From NCBI GenBank assembly GCA_028690445.1, contig JAQVBE010000001.1, forward strand, positions 186,001 to 250,000: a stretch of 64,000 nucleotides of DNA, written 5' to 3'. Position 1 is the stretch's first letter. Every line of letters begins with the position of its first letter. The stretch is from Aliarcobacter sp. Its GTDB lineage: Bacteria; Campylobacterota; Campylobacteria; Campylobacterales; Arcobacteraceae. A model generated the notes under the pieces. That model was not told the DNA's origin. It saw only the letters and a list, made by a program, of their open reading frames with translations, and searched no databases. Shown here in pieces: positions 34,324-44,947 of the stretch. The translations under genes and the position numbers were made by a program.

Positions 34324-37000
34324 AGTAAGAGTTTATGAAATTGCAGAAGAAGCGGGAGCAAGTAGCCAAGACGTAATTGCGAAAGCTAAAGATTTAGGAA
34401 TAGAACTAAAATCACCTCAAAGTGCAGTATCATATGAAGATGCTGAAGAAATTACAAAATATATCATGACTGGAAGTAGTTCAAGATTACCAAGTAAACC
34501 AGCATCTAAAGCAAAAGAAGTTATTGAAAATAAGACGCAAGAAATTGCTGAAGAAGTAAAAGAGACTAAAATTGAATTAGAAAAAGTTGAAGTTATTGAA
34601 AATAAAGAGCCTGAAGTTGCAAAAAAACCAGAGTTAAAAAAAGTTATAATTTCAAAACCTATTTCAAGACCTGCTTTAAAACCTGCTCAAGAAGAATTTG
34701 ATAAACCTGAAGTTAATCCTGATAATGCTAGTAAAATAGTACCTAAAAGAAGAGGTTTAGTTATTGTTAAAAAGAACAAACCTAAAGAGGAAGAAGTTGT
34801 TGTAAAATCATATGATTCTGATCTTCAAAATAAAAAGAAAATGAAATCGTTAAGTGAAATTTTAGGTGTAAATGAAGATGAATCACATGGTGATAATGGT
34901 AATTTAAGTGAAGAACAAAGAAAAAATAGAATAAAAAAAGAAAAGAAGAAAACAGTTGTAAGAGCACAAGATCATGGTAAAAAACTTGAAGTTAATAGAG
35001 CTTATACAGATGATTTTGTAAGTTCTGATGATTCATTACTTGGAGAAGAAGTAGTTTTACTTGATATGGATTTAGGAGATGGATTTAAAATATTTGATGA
35101 ACCAAAACCTCAAAATCCTGCAAAACAATCTAGAAGCTCAAGACCAGCTGCATTTGGAAATGCACCTCAAGGTTTAAAAAGAGGGAAAAGAAAGAAAAGA
35201 ATAGCTAGAACTCAAGAAGAAATAGAAATTACTGAAGTTACTATTCCTGAAGATATTAGGGTTTACGAATTTGCAGAGGCTTGTGGAAAAACTACATCTG
35301 AAGTTATAACAGTATTATTTTCTTTAGGGATGCTAGTTACGAAAAATGACTTCCTAAAACAAGATGAATTAGAAATCCTAGGTGAAGAGTTTGGTATTGA
35401 AGTTACTGTTAGAGATGCTTTAGAAGATGTTAATTATGTTGGTGATTATCTTGATGAAGATATAAATGATTCTGATTTTGTTACAAGACCACCAGTTGTT
35501 ACAATAATGGGACATGTTGACCATGGTAAAACTTCACTATTAGATAAAATTAGGTCTTCAAAAGTTGCAAAAGGTGAGGCAGGTGGGATTACTCAACATA
35601 TTTCATCTTACACTGTTGAAAAAAATGGACGAAAAATTACATTTGTAGATACTCCAGGACATGCTGCCTTCTCTGCAATGAGAGCAAGAGGTTCAGCAAT
35701 TACAGATATTATTATTATTGTTGTAGCTGCTGATGATGGTGTTAAACCTCAAACTGAAGAAGTTATTTCTCATGCAAAAGCAAGTGGTTGCCCAATTATT
35801 GTAGCAATTAATAAAATGGATAAAGAAAGTGCAAATCCAGATATGGTAAAAGCTCAAATGGCTGAAAGAGGTTTAACTCCAATTGATTGGGGTGGGAACA
35901 CAGAATTCATTGAAGTTTCTGCTTTGACTGGTGCTGGAATTGATGATTTATTAGAAAATATTTTAATACAATCAGAATTATTAGAATTAAGAGCAGATCC
36001 AACAGTAAAAGCAAAAGCTGCTGTTATTGAATCTTCATTAGAAAAGGGTAGAGGTCCAGTTGCTACTATTATTGTACAAAATGGAACTCTAAGAATTGGT
36101 GATAATATTATTTGTGATACTACTTTTGGTAGAGTAAAAGCAATTACTGATGATAATGGAAATCCAGTTAAAGAGCTTGGATTATCAGAAACAGGAACAG
36201 TTTTAGGTTTAAATGATGTTCCAGCAACTGGTACTGTAATGGTTGTTCTTGATACTGATAAAGAAGCAAGAGATATTGCAACTACAAGAGCTGAACATGC
36301 ACGTGCTAAAGAGTTATCTAAATCTACAAAAGTCTCGTTAGAAGAGATGAGTGGATTAATAGCTGAAGGAAAAATTAAACAACTTCCTGTAATTATTAAA
36401 ACTGATGTTGGTGGTTCACTTGAAGCTATTAAAGGTTCATTAGAAAAAATTGCTAATAATGAAGTTAAAGTAAAAGTAATTCATTCAGCTGTTGGAGGAA
36501 TTACAGAGTCTGACTTAGTTCTAGCTGGTGCATCTGAGGGATGTATTATTTTAGGATTTAATGTAAGACCAACAGGTTCTATTAAAGCAAAAGCAAAAGC
36601 AGATGGAATTTCTATCAATACATACTCAATTATTTATGATTTAATTGATGATGTAAAAGATGCATTATCAGGAATGATGAGTGCTGTTATTAGAGAAGAA
36701 AATACTGGTCAAGCAGAAGTTAGAGATACATTTGTTGTTCCTAAAATTGGTACAGTTGCTGGATGTTTAGTAACAGATGGAAAAGTAATCAGAGGTGGTC
36801 ATGCTAGAATCATTAGGGATGGAATTGTAACTTACACAGGTAAAATTTCATCATTAAAAAGATTTAAAGATGATGCAAAAGAAGTTGCTAATGGTTATGA
36901 GTGTGGAATTATGTTTGATAAATTCAATGATATTAAAGTAGGCGATTTTATTGAAACATTTATTCAAATTGAAGAGAAAGTATCAGTAGATAACAAGTAA
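34313..37000 (+). CDS. infB: Translation initiation factor IF-2
   Basis: 895 residues. IF-2 brings fMet-tRNA to the 30S subunit and is a GTPase. Two IF2N modules are visible, one at the N-terminus (VRVYEIAEEAGASSQDVIAKAKDL) and a second around residues 310-345 (IRVYEFAEACGKTTSEVI). A charged linker rich in Lys and Glu joins them. The G domain has GHVDHGKT (about 400-407), DTPGHAAF and NKMD, followed by domains II-IV with the fMet-tRNA-binding C-terminus. It overlaps ylxR by 11 bases and rbfA by one base. Confidence 0.98.
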   Translation: MSDKVRVYEIAEEAGASSQDVIAKAKDLGIELKSPQSAVSYEDAEEITKYIMTGSSSRLPSKPASKAKEVIENKTQEIAEEVKETKIELEKVEVIENKEPEVAKKPELKKVIISKPISRPALKPAQEEFDKPEVNPDNASKIVPKRRGLVIVKKNKPKEEEVVVKSYDSDLQNKKKMKSLSEILGVNEDESHGDNGNLSEEQRKNRIKKEKKKTVVRAQDHGKKLEVNRAYTDDFVSSDDSLLGEEVVLLDMDLGDGFKIFDEPKPQNPAKQSRSSRPAAFGNAPQGLKRGKRKKRIARTQEEIEITEVTIPEDIRVYEFAEACGKTTSEVITVLFSLGMLVTKNDFLKQDELEILGEEFGIEVTVRDALEDVNYVGDYLDEDINDSDFVTRPPVVTIMGHVDHGKTSLLDKIRSSKVAKGEAGGITQHISSYTVEKNGRKITFVDTPGHAAFSAMRARGSAITDIIIIVVAADDGVKPQTEEVISHAKASGCPIIVAINKMDKESANPDMVKAQMAERGLTPIDWGGNTEFIEVSALTGAGIDDLLENILIQSELLELRADPTVKAKAAVIESSLEKGRGPVATIIVQNGTLRIGDNIICDTTFGRVKAITDDNGNPVKELGLSETGTVLGLNDVPATGTVMVVLDTDKEARDIATTRAEHARAKELSKSTKVSLEEMSGLIAEGKIKQLPVIIKTDVGGSLEAIKGSLEKIANNEVKVKVIHSAVGGITESDLVLAGASEGCIILGFNVRPTGSIKAKAKADGISINTYSIIYDLIDDVKDALSGMMSAVIREENTGQAEVRDTFVVPKIGTVAGCLVTDGKVIRGGHARIIRDGIVTYTGKISSLKRFKDDAKEVANGYECGIMFDKFNDIKVGDFIETFIQIEEKVSVDNK

Positions 37001-37359
37001 TGAAAAGTATTAATTTACAAAGAACAGAATCATTATTAATGGAATTAATTCCAGAAGCACTATCCAATTTAGTGGATACTAGAATTAATTCTTTACCTAT
37101 TACCGCAGTTAACTGTAAAAATGGTAAATATGATGCTATCGTTTATTTTGATGGTTCTGATTATGAAAAAGATGCAATAAAAGAAATTATTGCTTTATTG
37201 AATAAAGCGAATGGAAGAATTAAGACTCATATATTAGCAAGTACGGGTTGGTATAAATGTCCAAACTTTACTTTTTTAAATGATACATCTTTAGAAAAGT
37301 CAAAAAATATTGAAGCATTATTTGCTAAAATTAGAAAAACAAAGAGTGAAGAAGAATGA
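37000..37359 (+). CDS. rbfA: 30S ribosome-binding factor A
   Basis: 119 residues, a single KH-like domain. RbfA assists late 30S maturation near the 16S 5' helix. Segments [20 protein letters not shown] and the [27 protein letters not shown] region fit RbfA, although it is divergent from the E. coli protein. The stop of infB and the ATG share one base (TAATG), a sign of translational coupling. Its position between infB and rimP supports the assignment. Confidence 0.88.
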   Translation: MKSINLQRTESLLMELIPEALSNLVDTRINSLPITAVNCKNGKYDAIVYFDGSDYEKDAIKEIIALLNKANGRIKTHILASTGWYKCPNFTFLNDTSLEKSKNIEALFAKIRKTKSEEE

Positions 37360-37784
37360 GTTTAGAAGAATCAATTAAATTAGCAGTTGAGAGTTTAGGT
37401 GCTAAGCTTTATGACATTGTAAGTACAAAAGAACATGATAGAAATATATTTAGAGTTTTAGTTACTGCTGAAAATGGAATAAGTTTAGATAAATGTGCTG
37501 AAATTTCAAGAATGATTTCGCCTATTTTAGATGTAGATGAACCAATGGGTGGAGAATATATTTTAGAAGTAAGCTCACCTGGAATTGAAAGAAAACTTAG
37601 AAAAAAAGATCATTTTTTAGGTTCTGTTGGTGAAAAAGTTAAAATTAAAAATTTTGCAATGGAAATATTTAAAGGTGAATTAATTTCTGCTGATAATGAA
37701 AAAATAGTTGTTAGAACAGAATTTGGTGATGATGAAATTACTTATGATTCAATTTTAGCAGCAGCTACATACTTCGAATGGTAA
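37356..37784 (+). CDS. rimP: Ribosome maturation factor RimP
   Basis: 142 residues. RimP helps assemble the 30S subunit. The N-terminal alpha/beta domain contains [40 protein letters not shown] and the hallmark [21 protein letters not shown]. The C-terminal SH3-like barrel follows. It overlaps rbfA by 4 bases and is followed by a terminator, so it is the last gene of the nadA-rimP run. Confidence 0.95.
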   Translation: MSLEESIKLAVESLGAKLYDIVSTKEHDRNIFRVLVTAENGISLDKCAEISRMISPILDVDEPMGGEYILEVSSPGIERKLRKKDHFLGSVGEKVKIKNFAMEIFKGELISADNEKIVVRTEFGDDEITYDSILAAATYFEW

Positions 37785-37790
37785 AATAAA

Positions 37791-37825
37791 AATTAATAGG
37801 AGGAAATTCCCTATTAATTTTAACA
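37791..37825 (+). terminator. Terminator after rimP
   Basis: A 10-bp stem (AATTAATAGG at 37791-37800 with CCTATTAATT at 37810-37819) is followed by a short T-run. It ends the long plus-strand run that starts at nadA. Confidence 0.75.
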
Positions 37826-37884
37826 CTAATTAAAACTACTTTAAATATACTAGCTTCTTTAAAAAATCATAAAAGTGAATTAAA

Positions 37885-38889
37885 ATGAAAATAGATGATA
37901 ATTTTTATATGAAATTAGCAATTGATGAAGCTTGGAAATATCAACTTTTAACTTATCCAAATCCAGCTGTTGGTTGTGTAATTGTTAAAGATGGAAAGCT
38001 TCTAGCAATTGAAGCCCATAAAGAAGCCGGACAGGCTCATGCTGAAGTTAATGCACTAAAAACTGCGTTTCTTAATTTTAACCCAAATTCTGTACTAAAA
38101 ACAAAACAAAATTCAGAAGATATACATGATTTTTTGATAAAAAATCATAATAATTTCTTTAATGATTGTGATATTTATGTAACATTGGAGCCATGTAATC
38201 ATATTGGTAAAACACCAGCTTGTGCAAATCTTTTGAAAGAATTAAAACCTAAAAGAGTAATTATAAGTGTTAAAGATACAAATAATGTAGCTTCCGGTGG
38301 CATAGAAACTCTTTTAAATGAAAATATAAGGATAACATTAGGTGTACTTGAAAATGAAGGTAATAACCTCCTCTTACCATTTCTTTCATGGCAAAATAAA
38401 ACATCTATATTTTTTAAAATGGCTCAAACATTAAATGGGACAACTAATGGAAAAATTTCTTCAAATAGAGGATTAGCTTATGTTCATGCTTTAAGAGATA
38501 AAATAGATTTATTAGTAATTGGTGGTAATACAATAAGAATTGATAGACCAACTTTAGATACAAGATATATTCAAGGTAATAATCCTGATATATTTATATA
38601 TAGTAAAAATAAAATCTTTGATAATAATATTCCATTATTTAAAACAGCGAATAGAAAAGTAATAATTTCAGATGATTTATTTAAATTACTAGATTATAAA
38701 TTTGTTATGATTGAGGGAACTTATAATTTACTTGAAAAATTAAAGCAAAGAATTGATTTTATTATATTAATTATTAGTCCAAAAATTAAGAATGGTGATA
38801 ACGCTTCAAATGAAATAAATATGGATTTTGAAATAATGCATGAAAATTATATTGGAGAAGATAAGATAGTTTTTTTAAGAAGAAAATAA
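37885..38889 (+). CDS. ribD: Bifunctional pyrimidine deaminase/reductase
   Basis: 334 residues. RibD performs the deaminase and reductase steps of riboflavin synthesis. The deaminase domain has HAEVNAL (zinc His and catalytic Glu, about residues 52-58) and TLEPCNHIGKTPAC (zinc Cys pair, about 101-114), separated by an insertion of about 40 residues, longer than usual. The reductase domain (about 170-334) starts FFKMAQTLNGTTNGK and includes DLLVIGGNTIRIDRPTLDTR. The ribosome site is weak (AGTGAA). It is a single gene, convergent with efp. Confidence 0.93.
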   Translation: MKIDDNFYMKLAIDEAWKYQLLTYPNPAVGCVIVKDGKLLAIEAHKEAGQAHAEVNALKTAFLNFNPNSVLKTKQNSEDIHDFLIKNHNNFFNDCDIYVTLEPCNHIGKTPACANLLKELKPKRVIISVKDTNNVASGGIETLLNENIRITLGVLENEGNNLLLPFLSWQNKTSIFFKMAQTLNGTTNGKISSNRGLAYVHALRDKIDLLVIGGNTIRIDRPTLDTRYIQGNNPDIFIYSKNKIFDNNIPLFKTANRKVIISDDLFKLLDYKFVMIEGTYNLLEKLKQRIDFIILIISPKIKNGDNASNEINMDFEIMHENYIGEDKIVFLRRK

Positions 38890-38890
38890 G

Positions 38891-38933
38891 AAAGTGAAAT
38901 AGTAGCTTTATAGCTACTATTTCACTTTTTCTA
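38891..38933. terminator. Strong bidirectional terminator between ribD and efp
   Basis: A perfect 17-bp stem (38891-38907 with 38912-38928) with a TTAT loop ends in T-runs on the plus strand. The efp stop codon (38917-38919) is inside the hairpin. Confidence 0.92.
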
Positions 38934-39477
38934 AATATTCACCTGTTCTTGTGTCACATTTAATAATGTCACCTTCAAGAATATGGAAAGGAATTTGTAC
39001 AACAGCACCTGATTCTAAAGTAGCAGGTTTTCTACCACCTTGAGAATCACCTTTAAAGTTAGGTGGTGTTTCTACAATTTTTAATTCAACAACCATTGGA
39101 GGCTCAACTGTAATTGCTTTACCATTGTAGTACATCATATCACAAGTCATACCATCAATAATCCAATCAAAAGCTTCTCCAACTTGGTCATAAGTTAAAC
39201 CCTCTTGTTCATAAGTTGTATTATCCATGAATTGTAATAATTCACCATCATCATATAAAAATTGCATCTGTTTTTGTTGTAAATTTGGAACTTCACATTT
39301 ATCACCTGCATGGAAAGTTTTTTCAATAACTTTTCCATTTAGGAATGATTTAATTTTACATCTAACAAATGCAGCACCTTTTCCAGGTTTTACATGTTGA
39401 TATTCAGTAATTTTATAAGGAACACCATCTACTTCAATTTTTAATCCCTTTTTTAATTCACTCATACCAATTGCCAT
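38917..39477 (-). CDS. efp: Translation elongation factor P
   Basis: 186 residues in three beta-barrel domains. EF-P rescues ribosomes stalled at polyproline stretches. The tip lysine that may be modified is Lys33 in [10 protein letters not shown]. The genes for modification (epmA/B or earP) are not in the window, so its state is unknown. The C-terminal domain ends with [15 protein letters not shown], the family signature. It follows serA by 9 bases with AGGAGAAACT as the ribosome site and shares a terminator with ribD. Confidence 0.98.
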   Translation of the reverse strand: MAIGMSELKKGLKIEVDGVPYKITEYQHVKPGKGAAFVRCKIKSFLNGKVIEKTFHAGDKCEVPNLQQKQMQFLYDDGELLQFMDNTTYEQEGLTYDQVGEAFDWIIDGMTCDMMYYNGKAITVEPPMVVELKIVETPPNFKGDSQGGRKPATLESGAVVQIPFHILEGDIIKCDTRTGEYLEKVK

Positions 39478-39486
39478 AGTTTCTCC

Positions 39487-41070
39487 TTATATTTCTGCGT
39501 ATGCAACAGCAATCGCAGCTTCTAAATTATCTAATTTTTTTAATATGTCTGAATTAACTTTCTCATCAACAAGAATAACAGCTAATGCACCATCTTTCCC
39601 TCTTGAAAGTCTAAAGTCAGCAATATTAATATTGTTATTACCTAAGATTTTTCCAACTTCACCAATTACACCTGGTACATCATTGTTTCTCATAACAATC
39701 ATTTTACCTTTTGGTTCAATATCTAATGGGAATCCATTAATTTCAACAATTCTTTGTACATCCTCATTAAATACAGTTCCCGAAATTGTTTTTACACCAG
39801 TTGGTGTAGTAATTTTAATAGAAACTTTATTTTGGTAGCCACTATGATTAGATAATCCAGATGTAGTTAGTTCTATACCTTTTTCTTTTGCAATAAAGTT
39901 AGCATTTACATAATTTACTTCATCACCTGAAGATACCGATAAAACTCCAACTGTTGCAAAAGTTTGTAATGAATCTAAGTATTCAGAAACTTGACCTTCT
40001 GCTGCAATATTAATTGATCTAATTTCACTTTTACTTAATTGAGCAATTAAAAATGCCATTTTTTGTGTAAGTTCAATATATGGTTTTACAAATGATGGAA
40101 TTTTACTTTCATCAATTGGTAAATTTAAAGCATTTGGATATGCAATTCCTCGTGCTGATTCAATTGCATTATTTGCAGCTTGAACTGAGATTTCTCTTTG
40201 AGATTCTTTTGTATTTGCTCCTAAATGAGCAGTTACAGTTACATTTGGTAAATCTAATAAAGGATGACTAGTTGCAGGTTCTTTGATAAATACATCAATT
40301 CCTGCCATTGCAATTTTCCCAGATTTCAGGTTTTCTAGTAATGCATCTTCATTGTATAATCCACCTCTTGCGCAGTTAATTAAAACTACACCATCTTTCA
40401 TTTTTGCAATTTCTTCAAAACTAATCATGTTAACAGTTTCTTTATTTTTTGGCGTATGAATAGTGATAATATCACAAGATAAAATATCGTCAAAATTTGT
40501 TGTATATTTGATACCTAAATCAGTTGCTTTAGTTGAAGGAATATATGGATCGTAAGCGATTACGTCCATTTCAAATGATTTAGCTCTAAGTGCTACTCTA
40601 TGACCTATATTTCCAAAACCAATAACACCTAGTTTTTTACCATAAAGTTCATTACCATACCAATCTTCTCTTTTCCAAACTCTGTCAATTTTTAATTGAT
40701 TATGCGCATAAGGAAATTTTCTCATACAAGATAACATGTGAGTCATAGTTAATTCAACTGCTGCTATTGTGTTTGCAGTTGGAACATTCATTGCGATTAT
40801 TCCTCTTTTACTACAACCTTCAATATCAACATTGTCATAACCAACACCGGCTCTAATAATTGCTTTTAAATTAGTAGCTGCATTTAAGAACTTCTCATCA
40901 ACATCTGTTGATGATCTTGTAATTGCTACATGAGCATCTTTGATAATATTTAATAGTTCCGTTTTATTTACATCTGCTGCATATACATAGTTTACATCTT
41001 CAGTATTTTGAAGAATTTGTAAACCAGCTTCATGTATATGATCACAAACTACAATTGTATATTTACTCAT
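39487..41070 (-). CDS. serA: D-3-phosphoglycerate dehydrogenase
   Basis: 527 residues, the long form with an intervening domain and a C-terminal ACT domain. SerA makes 3-phosphohydroxypyruvate, the first step of serine synthesis. The NAD-binding GFGNIGHRVA motif (about 148-157), NCARGGLYNEDAL and the catalytic AHLGANTKES are visible. The ACT domain (VPGVIGEVGKILGNNNINIADF, about 462-483) suggests feedback control by serine. It lies 14 bases after rpsA and 9 bases before efp. Confidence 0.97.
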   Translation of the reverse strand: MSKYTIVVCDHIHEAGLQILQNTEDVNYVYAADVNKTELLNIIKDAHVAITRSSTDVDEKFLNAATNLKAIIRAGVGYDNVDIEGCSKRGIIAMNVPTANTIAAVELTMTHMLSCMRKFPYAHNQLKIDRVWKREDWYGNELYGKKLGVIGFGNIGHRVALRAKSFEMDVIAYDPYIPSTKATDLGIKYTTNFDDILSCDIITIHTPKNKETVNMISFEEIAKMKDGVVLINCARGGLYNEDALLENLKSGKIAMAGIDVFIKEPATSHPLLDLPNVTVTAHLGANTKESQREISVQAANNAIESARGIAYPNALNLPIDESKIPSFVKPYIELTQKMAFLIAQLSKSEIRSINIAAEGQVSEYLDSLQTFATVGVLSVSSGDEVNYVNANFIAKEKGIELTTSGLSNHSGYQNKVSIKITTPTGVKTISGTVFNEDVQRIVEINGFPLDIEPKGKMIVMRNNDVPGVIGEVGKILGNNNINIADFRLSRGKDGALAVILVDEKVNSDILKKLDNLEAAIAVAYAEI

Positions 41071-41084
41071 TTAAATAAATCCTA

Positions 41085-42737
41085 TTATTTCATTTGGTCT
41101 TTAATAATATCACCTAAAGTCATAGATGAGTCATCATTAACAGATTTAAGAACTTCTCTTTCTTGTTGTTGTTCTAATCTTCTAACAGATAATCTTACTC
41201 TATTTTTTTTAGTGTCAATATTTACAACTACTGCTTCAATTTCATCACCATTTTTTACATCTTCAATTTTTAATGGACCAAAATCTTCGTTTCTGATTAG
41301 ACCATCAAGATTGTTTTCAAGTTTAATAAAGATTCCGAAATCTTTAGCATCTTTAACTGTACCTTTTACAATATCACCAATTTTATAAGCATCTTGAAAT
41401 TTTTTTGCAGGAGAATCAGCTATTTCTTTAATTGATAATGAAATGTTTTCTTTTTCTTTATCTATTTTAATGATTCTAACTTCTACTTCATCACCTTTTT
41501 TGTAAAGAGTTTTACATTTTGCATTTGGTTCCCATGAAGCTTCTTCATTATGTAATAAACCATCAACATCACCAATGCTTACAAAAGCACCAAAATCAGT
41601 TAATGTAGCAATTTTACCTTTAATTACATCTCCAACTTTATGTTCGTTAGTGAATTTTGTAAAAGGTTTTTCTTGAAGATTTTTTAAAGAAACTCTTAAT
41701 CTTTTTTGTCCAATATTTAATTCAATAACTTCAACATTAATTTCTTCACCAATTGTTAAAAGTTCTTTTGGATTTTTTAAATTTTTATTCCATGAAATTT
41801 CAGAAATATGTAATAAACCTTCAATATCATTTCCTAAATCAACGAATGCACCATAAGATTCGAAATTAGAAACAGTTACAGTAATTGTATCACCAACTTC
41901 TAATTCATCTTTAATTTCTTCCCAAGGATTTGATAATGCTGCTTTGATAGATAATGATAAGTGTTGTTTTGTTTTGTCATAAGATAAAACTACAACAGAA
42001 ACTTCATCACCTTCGTTGTAATAATTTGCAGGATTTACAGGACCTTTATATGAGATTTCATTGTAGTTTACTAAACCATCAATTCCACCTAAATCTACAA
42101 ACATTCCATAAGAAGTAATTTTTTTGATAGTTCCAATAACTGGTTCTTTATTGTCTAAAATTTCAGTTACTTTATTGTCTTTTACTGCTTTTGATTCTTC
42201 AATTAATTTTTTTCTTGAAACAATAATTGAATTTTGTGCTTTATTTACTTTGATAACTTTTGCTTTAACAGTTTTTCCAACGGCTCCAACAGCTTTTAAG
42301 TATGATTGCGCCATAGGCATGAAATATTCACAACCATCAACATCTTCGATTATAAAACCACCTCTTTGTTTAACAGAAACGATTTTACCCTCAATAGTTA
42401 CATCCTCAATATCTTCACCGTGAGTTTTTATAAAAGCATCAAATTTTTCTTTTTGTAATACTTTTTTATGTGAAATACTTGGTCTTTCACCTCTGCTTCC
42501 CATTAACATAACAGGAATTGTGTCACCAACTTTATATTTAACTTCACCACCAATTGTAATTTCTGAAATATTTAATTGACCTTCAATCTTTTGACCAACA
42601 TCAACTAAAACTCTTTCATTATTAATTTCAACAATTACACCATCAACCACAGAGTTGTTTTCTGCATTCTCGAAAGACTCATTAAGCATTTGCTCAAAAT
42701 CAAAGTCTTCACCTAAATCAATATCTTCGATACCCAT
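41085..42737 (-). CDS. rpsA: 30S ribosomal protein S1
   Basis: 550 residues with six S1 RNA-binding repeats. S1 binds mRNA on the 30S subunit and unwinds structured leaders. The repeats show the typical G-x-hydrophobic-DFGAFV/I pattern, for example GTIKKITSYGMFVDLGG, VTVSNFESYGAFVDLGN, GKIATLTDFGAFVSIGD and GTVKDAKDFGIFIKLEN. The first two repeats are more divergent, as expected for the ribosome-binding part. A promoter lies directly upstream, so rpsA, serA and efp form one likely transcript. Confidence 0.97.
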   Translation of the reverse strand: MGIEDIDLGEDFDFEQMLNESFENAENNSVVDGVIVEINNERVLVDVGQKIEGQLNISEITIGGEVKYKVGDTIPVMLMGSRGERPSISHKKVLQKEKFDAFIKTHGEDIEDVTIEGKIVSVKQRGGFIIEDVDGCEYFMPMAQSYLKAVGAVGKTVKAKVIKVNKAQNSIIVSRKKLIEESKAVKDNKVTEILDNKEPVIGTIKKITSYGMFVDLGGIDGLVNYNEISYKGPVNPANYYNEGDEVSVVVLSYDKTKQHLSLSIKAALSNPWEEIKDELEVGDTITVTVSNFESYGAFVDLGNDIEGLLHISEISWNKNLKNPKELLTIGEEINVEVIELNIGQKRLRVSLKNLQEKPFTKFTNEHKVGDVIKGKIATLTDFGAFVSIGDVDGLLHNEEASWEPNAKCKTLYKKGDEVEVRIIKIDKEKENISLSIKEIADSPAKKFQDAYKIGDIVKGTVKDAKDFGIFIKLENNLDGLIRNEDFGPLKIEDVKNGDEIEAVVVNIDTKKNRVRLSVRRLEQQQEREVLKSVNDDSSMTLGDIIKDQMK

Positions 42738-42776
42738 TTTATTCCTTCATATTTACCAGTTTTATTAAATGGGACG

Positions 42777-42782
42777 ATTATA
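42777..42782 (-). promoter_or_regulatory. rpsA promoter
   Basis: On the minus strand, a TATAAT with an upstream TGTG lies about 40 bases before the rpsA ATG, inside the 67-base gap after ispH. Confidence 0.65.
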
Positions 42783-42804
42783 CACAAAATTGGCTTAAAA
42801 ACTC

Positions 42805-43641
42805 TTAGTTAACTGATTCTATTTTGTCTACAACTTGCTGTATTATCCAATCAGGTGTACTAGCACCTGCTGTTACTCCACATAGTTTTTTATCTAAAAA
42901 CCAATGAGTATCTAGTTCCGTTTGGTTCTCAATTAAGTAAGAATCAGGACAATTTTCCAAACAAATAGAGTGTAATTGTTTTGTATTTGATGAGTTTTTC
43001 CCTCCAATTACGATCATAACATCTACCTCTTTTGAAAGTTCCCTTGCTGCATCTTGATTTTCAAATGTTGCATCACAAATTGTATTAAAAACTCTAACTT
43101 CTTTATTTTTTAGAATCAAATAATTTACAATTTCTAGATATTTTTCTTTCTTTTTAGTTGTTTGAGCAACTGTTGCAATTTTATTATTTTTAAAAATAGT
43201 ATTTTCAAGATCAGATGGTTCTAATATAATATGAACATCATCTTGATTTTGCGCATATGATTGAACACCTTTAACTTCTGGATGGTCTGCATCACCAAAA
43301 ATAAGAATAGAATATCCCTCTGAAGACATTTTTTTAACTATTTGTTGAGGAGTTGTAACAAAGGGACAAGTTGCATTTATAATTTTTGCATTCAATGTTC
43401 TTAAGTGTTTTAAGTCATTTTTTGGAATACCGTGGGTTCTAATAATAACTGTATCATTATCTTTTACATCATTTAAATTATTATATAATCCTACATTAAA
43501 ATCATTTTTTAATCTATTTATTTCATCTTGGTTATGAATAAGTGGACCCATTGTTGCAGAATTATCATAATCCTCTGCTATTTTAATTGCTCTTTTTACA
43601 CCAAAACAAAATCCATAATTTGATGCTAGTTTTACTTTCAT
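42805..43641 (-). CDS. ispH: 4-hydroxy-3-methylbut-2-enyl diphosphate reductase
   Basis: 278 residues. IspH is the last step of the MEP pathway, producing IPP and DMAPP. The three cysteine ligands of its 4Fe-4S cluster are Cys12 (NYGFCFGVKRAI) and the Cys in NATCPFV and NTICDAT. The catalytic region includes IIRTHGIPK, FGDADHPEV and AGASTPDWII. It lies 11 bases after aroA. The upstream pathway member ispE is at 12179-12952. Confidence 0.97.
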   Translation of the reverse strand: MKVKLASNYGFCFGVKRAIKIAEDYDNSATMGPLIHNQDEINRLKNDFNVGLYNNLNDVKDNDTVIIRTHGIPKNDLKHLRTLNAKIINATCPFVTTPQQIVKKMSSEGYSILIFGDADHPEVKGVQSYAQNQDDVHIILEPSDLENTIFKNNKIATVAQTTKKKEKYLEIVNYLILKNKEVRVFNTICDATFENQDAARELSKEVDVMIVIGGKNSSNTKQLHSICLENCPDSYLIENQTELDTHWFLDKKLCGVTAGASTPDWIIQQVVDKIESVN

Positions 43642-43652
43642 TTAAATTGCCT

Positions 43653-44933
43653 TTATTTATATAAAGAGTCTAATATTTCTTTAAAATTTGGGAAAGAAGT
43701 ATCTATGCATTGAGTATCTTCGATTTCCATATTACTATTAAGTCCAGCTATTGCAAAACTCATGGCAATTCTATGATCACCATGAGAATTTATTACAGCT
43801 TTTTGAATAGTTCCTCCAATTATTTCATAACCATCTTCAAATTCTGTGTATGTTACACCACAAAGTTTTAAGTTATTTACAACACTTGAAATTCTATCTG
43901 ACTCTTTTACTCTTAATTCTTTAGCATTTGAAACTTTTGATTTTCCATTTGCTAAACTCATTGCGATTGACAAAGCAGGAAGTTCATCGATTAACCATGA
44001 AATATTTTCACTAACTTCAACGCCATTTAATTCATTATTGATTATTTCAATATCTCCAATTGGTTCGTAAATATTCTCTTTTTCGACAAAGTTTACAATT
44101 ACACCCATTTTTTTTAGAACTTGATAAGCTTCAATTCTTGTTGGATTTAAAGTTACATTTTTTATTAAAACTCTTGCATTTTTAGTAATTGCAGCTGCAA
44201 GTGCAAAGAAAAATGCTGAAGATGGATCTGTTGGAACAGTAATATTTAAAGGTTTTAAATACCCAGTTAAAGGATGAATATTTATAAATCCCTCATTATC
44301 ACTTTCAAGAATTGCTCCCATACCTTTTAACATTCTCTCTGTATGATCTCGTGTAAGTTCATTCTCTTTATATTTTGAAATTCCATTTGCTCTTAATGCT
44401 GCTAAAATCATTGCAGATTTAACTTGGGCAGAATCAACCGGAGAGTGATAAGAAAATGGTTCTAATTTTTTTACTCCTCTAATAAACAAAGGAGCTTTAT
44501 TTCCATTTTCTCTTCCATCAATTAAAGCACCTATGCTTCTTAGTGGATCAGCAACTCTTTTCATTGGTCTATTTCTTAAGTATTTATCACCTGTTAGTGT
44601 AAATGCACCATCAATTGAAGCCAACAATCCACAAAATAATCTCATTGCAGTTCCTGAGTTTCCACAATCAAGAACATCAGATGGTTCAGATAAAATTGGA
44701 GTTGGTGTGATTTCTACACTTGAACCATTCCTTTTAATAGTTGCGCCTAATTGTTCAACAATACTTAAAGTATTTAATGTATCTTCTGCTGTTAAATAAT
44801 TTTTTATGTACGAAGTTTGATTTGAAAAAAGTGAAAACATAGCACATCTGTGTGATATTGATTTATCACTTGCAATTGAATCTATCTCTATATCAAATGC
44901 TTTTGTTAATTTTTTTATAGTAAATTTTTCCAC
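43653..44933 (-). CDS. aroA: 3-phosphoshikimate 1-carboxyvinyltransferase
   Basis: 426 residues. EPSP synthase joins PEP and shikimate-3-phosphate. The N-terminal [17 protein letters not shown], the [15 protein letters not shown] loop (PEP site), the RNRPMKRV segment, the [13 protein letters not shown] region and the C-terminal [13 protein letters not shown] are all family hallmarks. The NSGTAMR loop is Gly-Thr-Ala, so glyphosate-related class features cannot be judged reliably by eye. It follows pheT by 14 bases and precedes ispH by 11. Confidence 0.97.
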   Translation of the reverse strand: MEKFTIKKLTKAFDIEIDSIASDKSISHRCAMFSLFSNQTSYIKNYLTAEDTLNTLSIVEQLGATIKRNGSSVEITPTPILSEPSDVLDCGNSGTAMRLFCGLLASIDGAFTLTGDKYLRNRPMKRVADPLRSIGALIDGRENGNKAPLFIRGVKKLEPFSYHSPVDSAQVKSAMILAALRANGISKYKENELTRDHTERMLKGMGAILESDNEGFINIHPLTGYLKPLNITVPTDPSSAFFFALAAAITKNARVLIKNVTLNPTRIEAYQVLKKMGVIVNFVEKENIYEPIGDIEIINNELNGVEVSENISWLIDELPALSIAMSLANGKSKVSNAKELRVKESDRISSVVNNLKLCGVTYTEFEDGYEIIGGTIQKAVINSHGDHRIAMSFAIAGLNSNMEIEDTQCIDTSFPNFKEILDSLYK

Positions 44934-44947
44934 TTTTTTCCTTTTGA

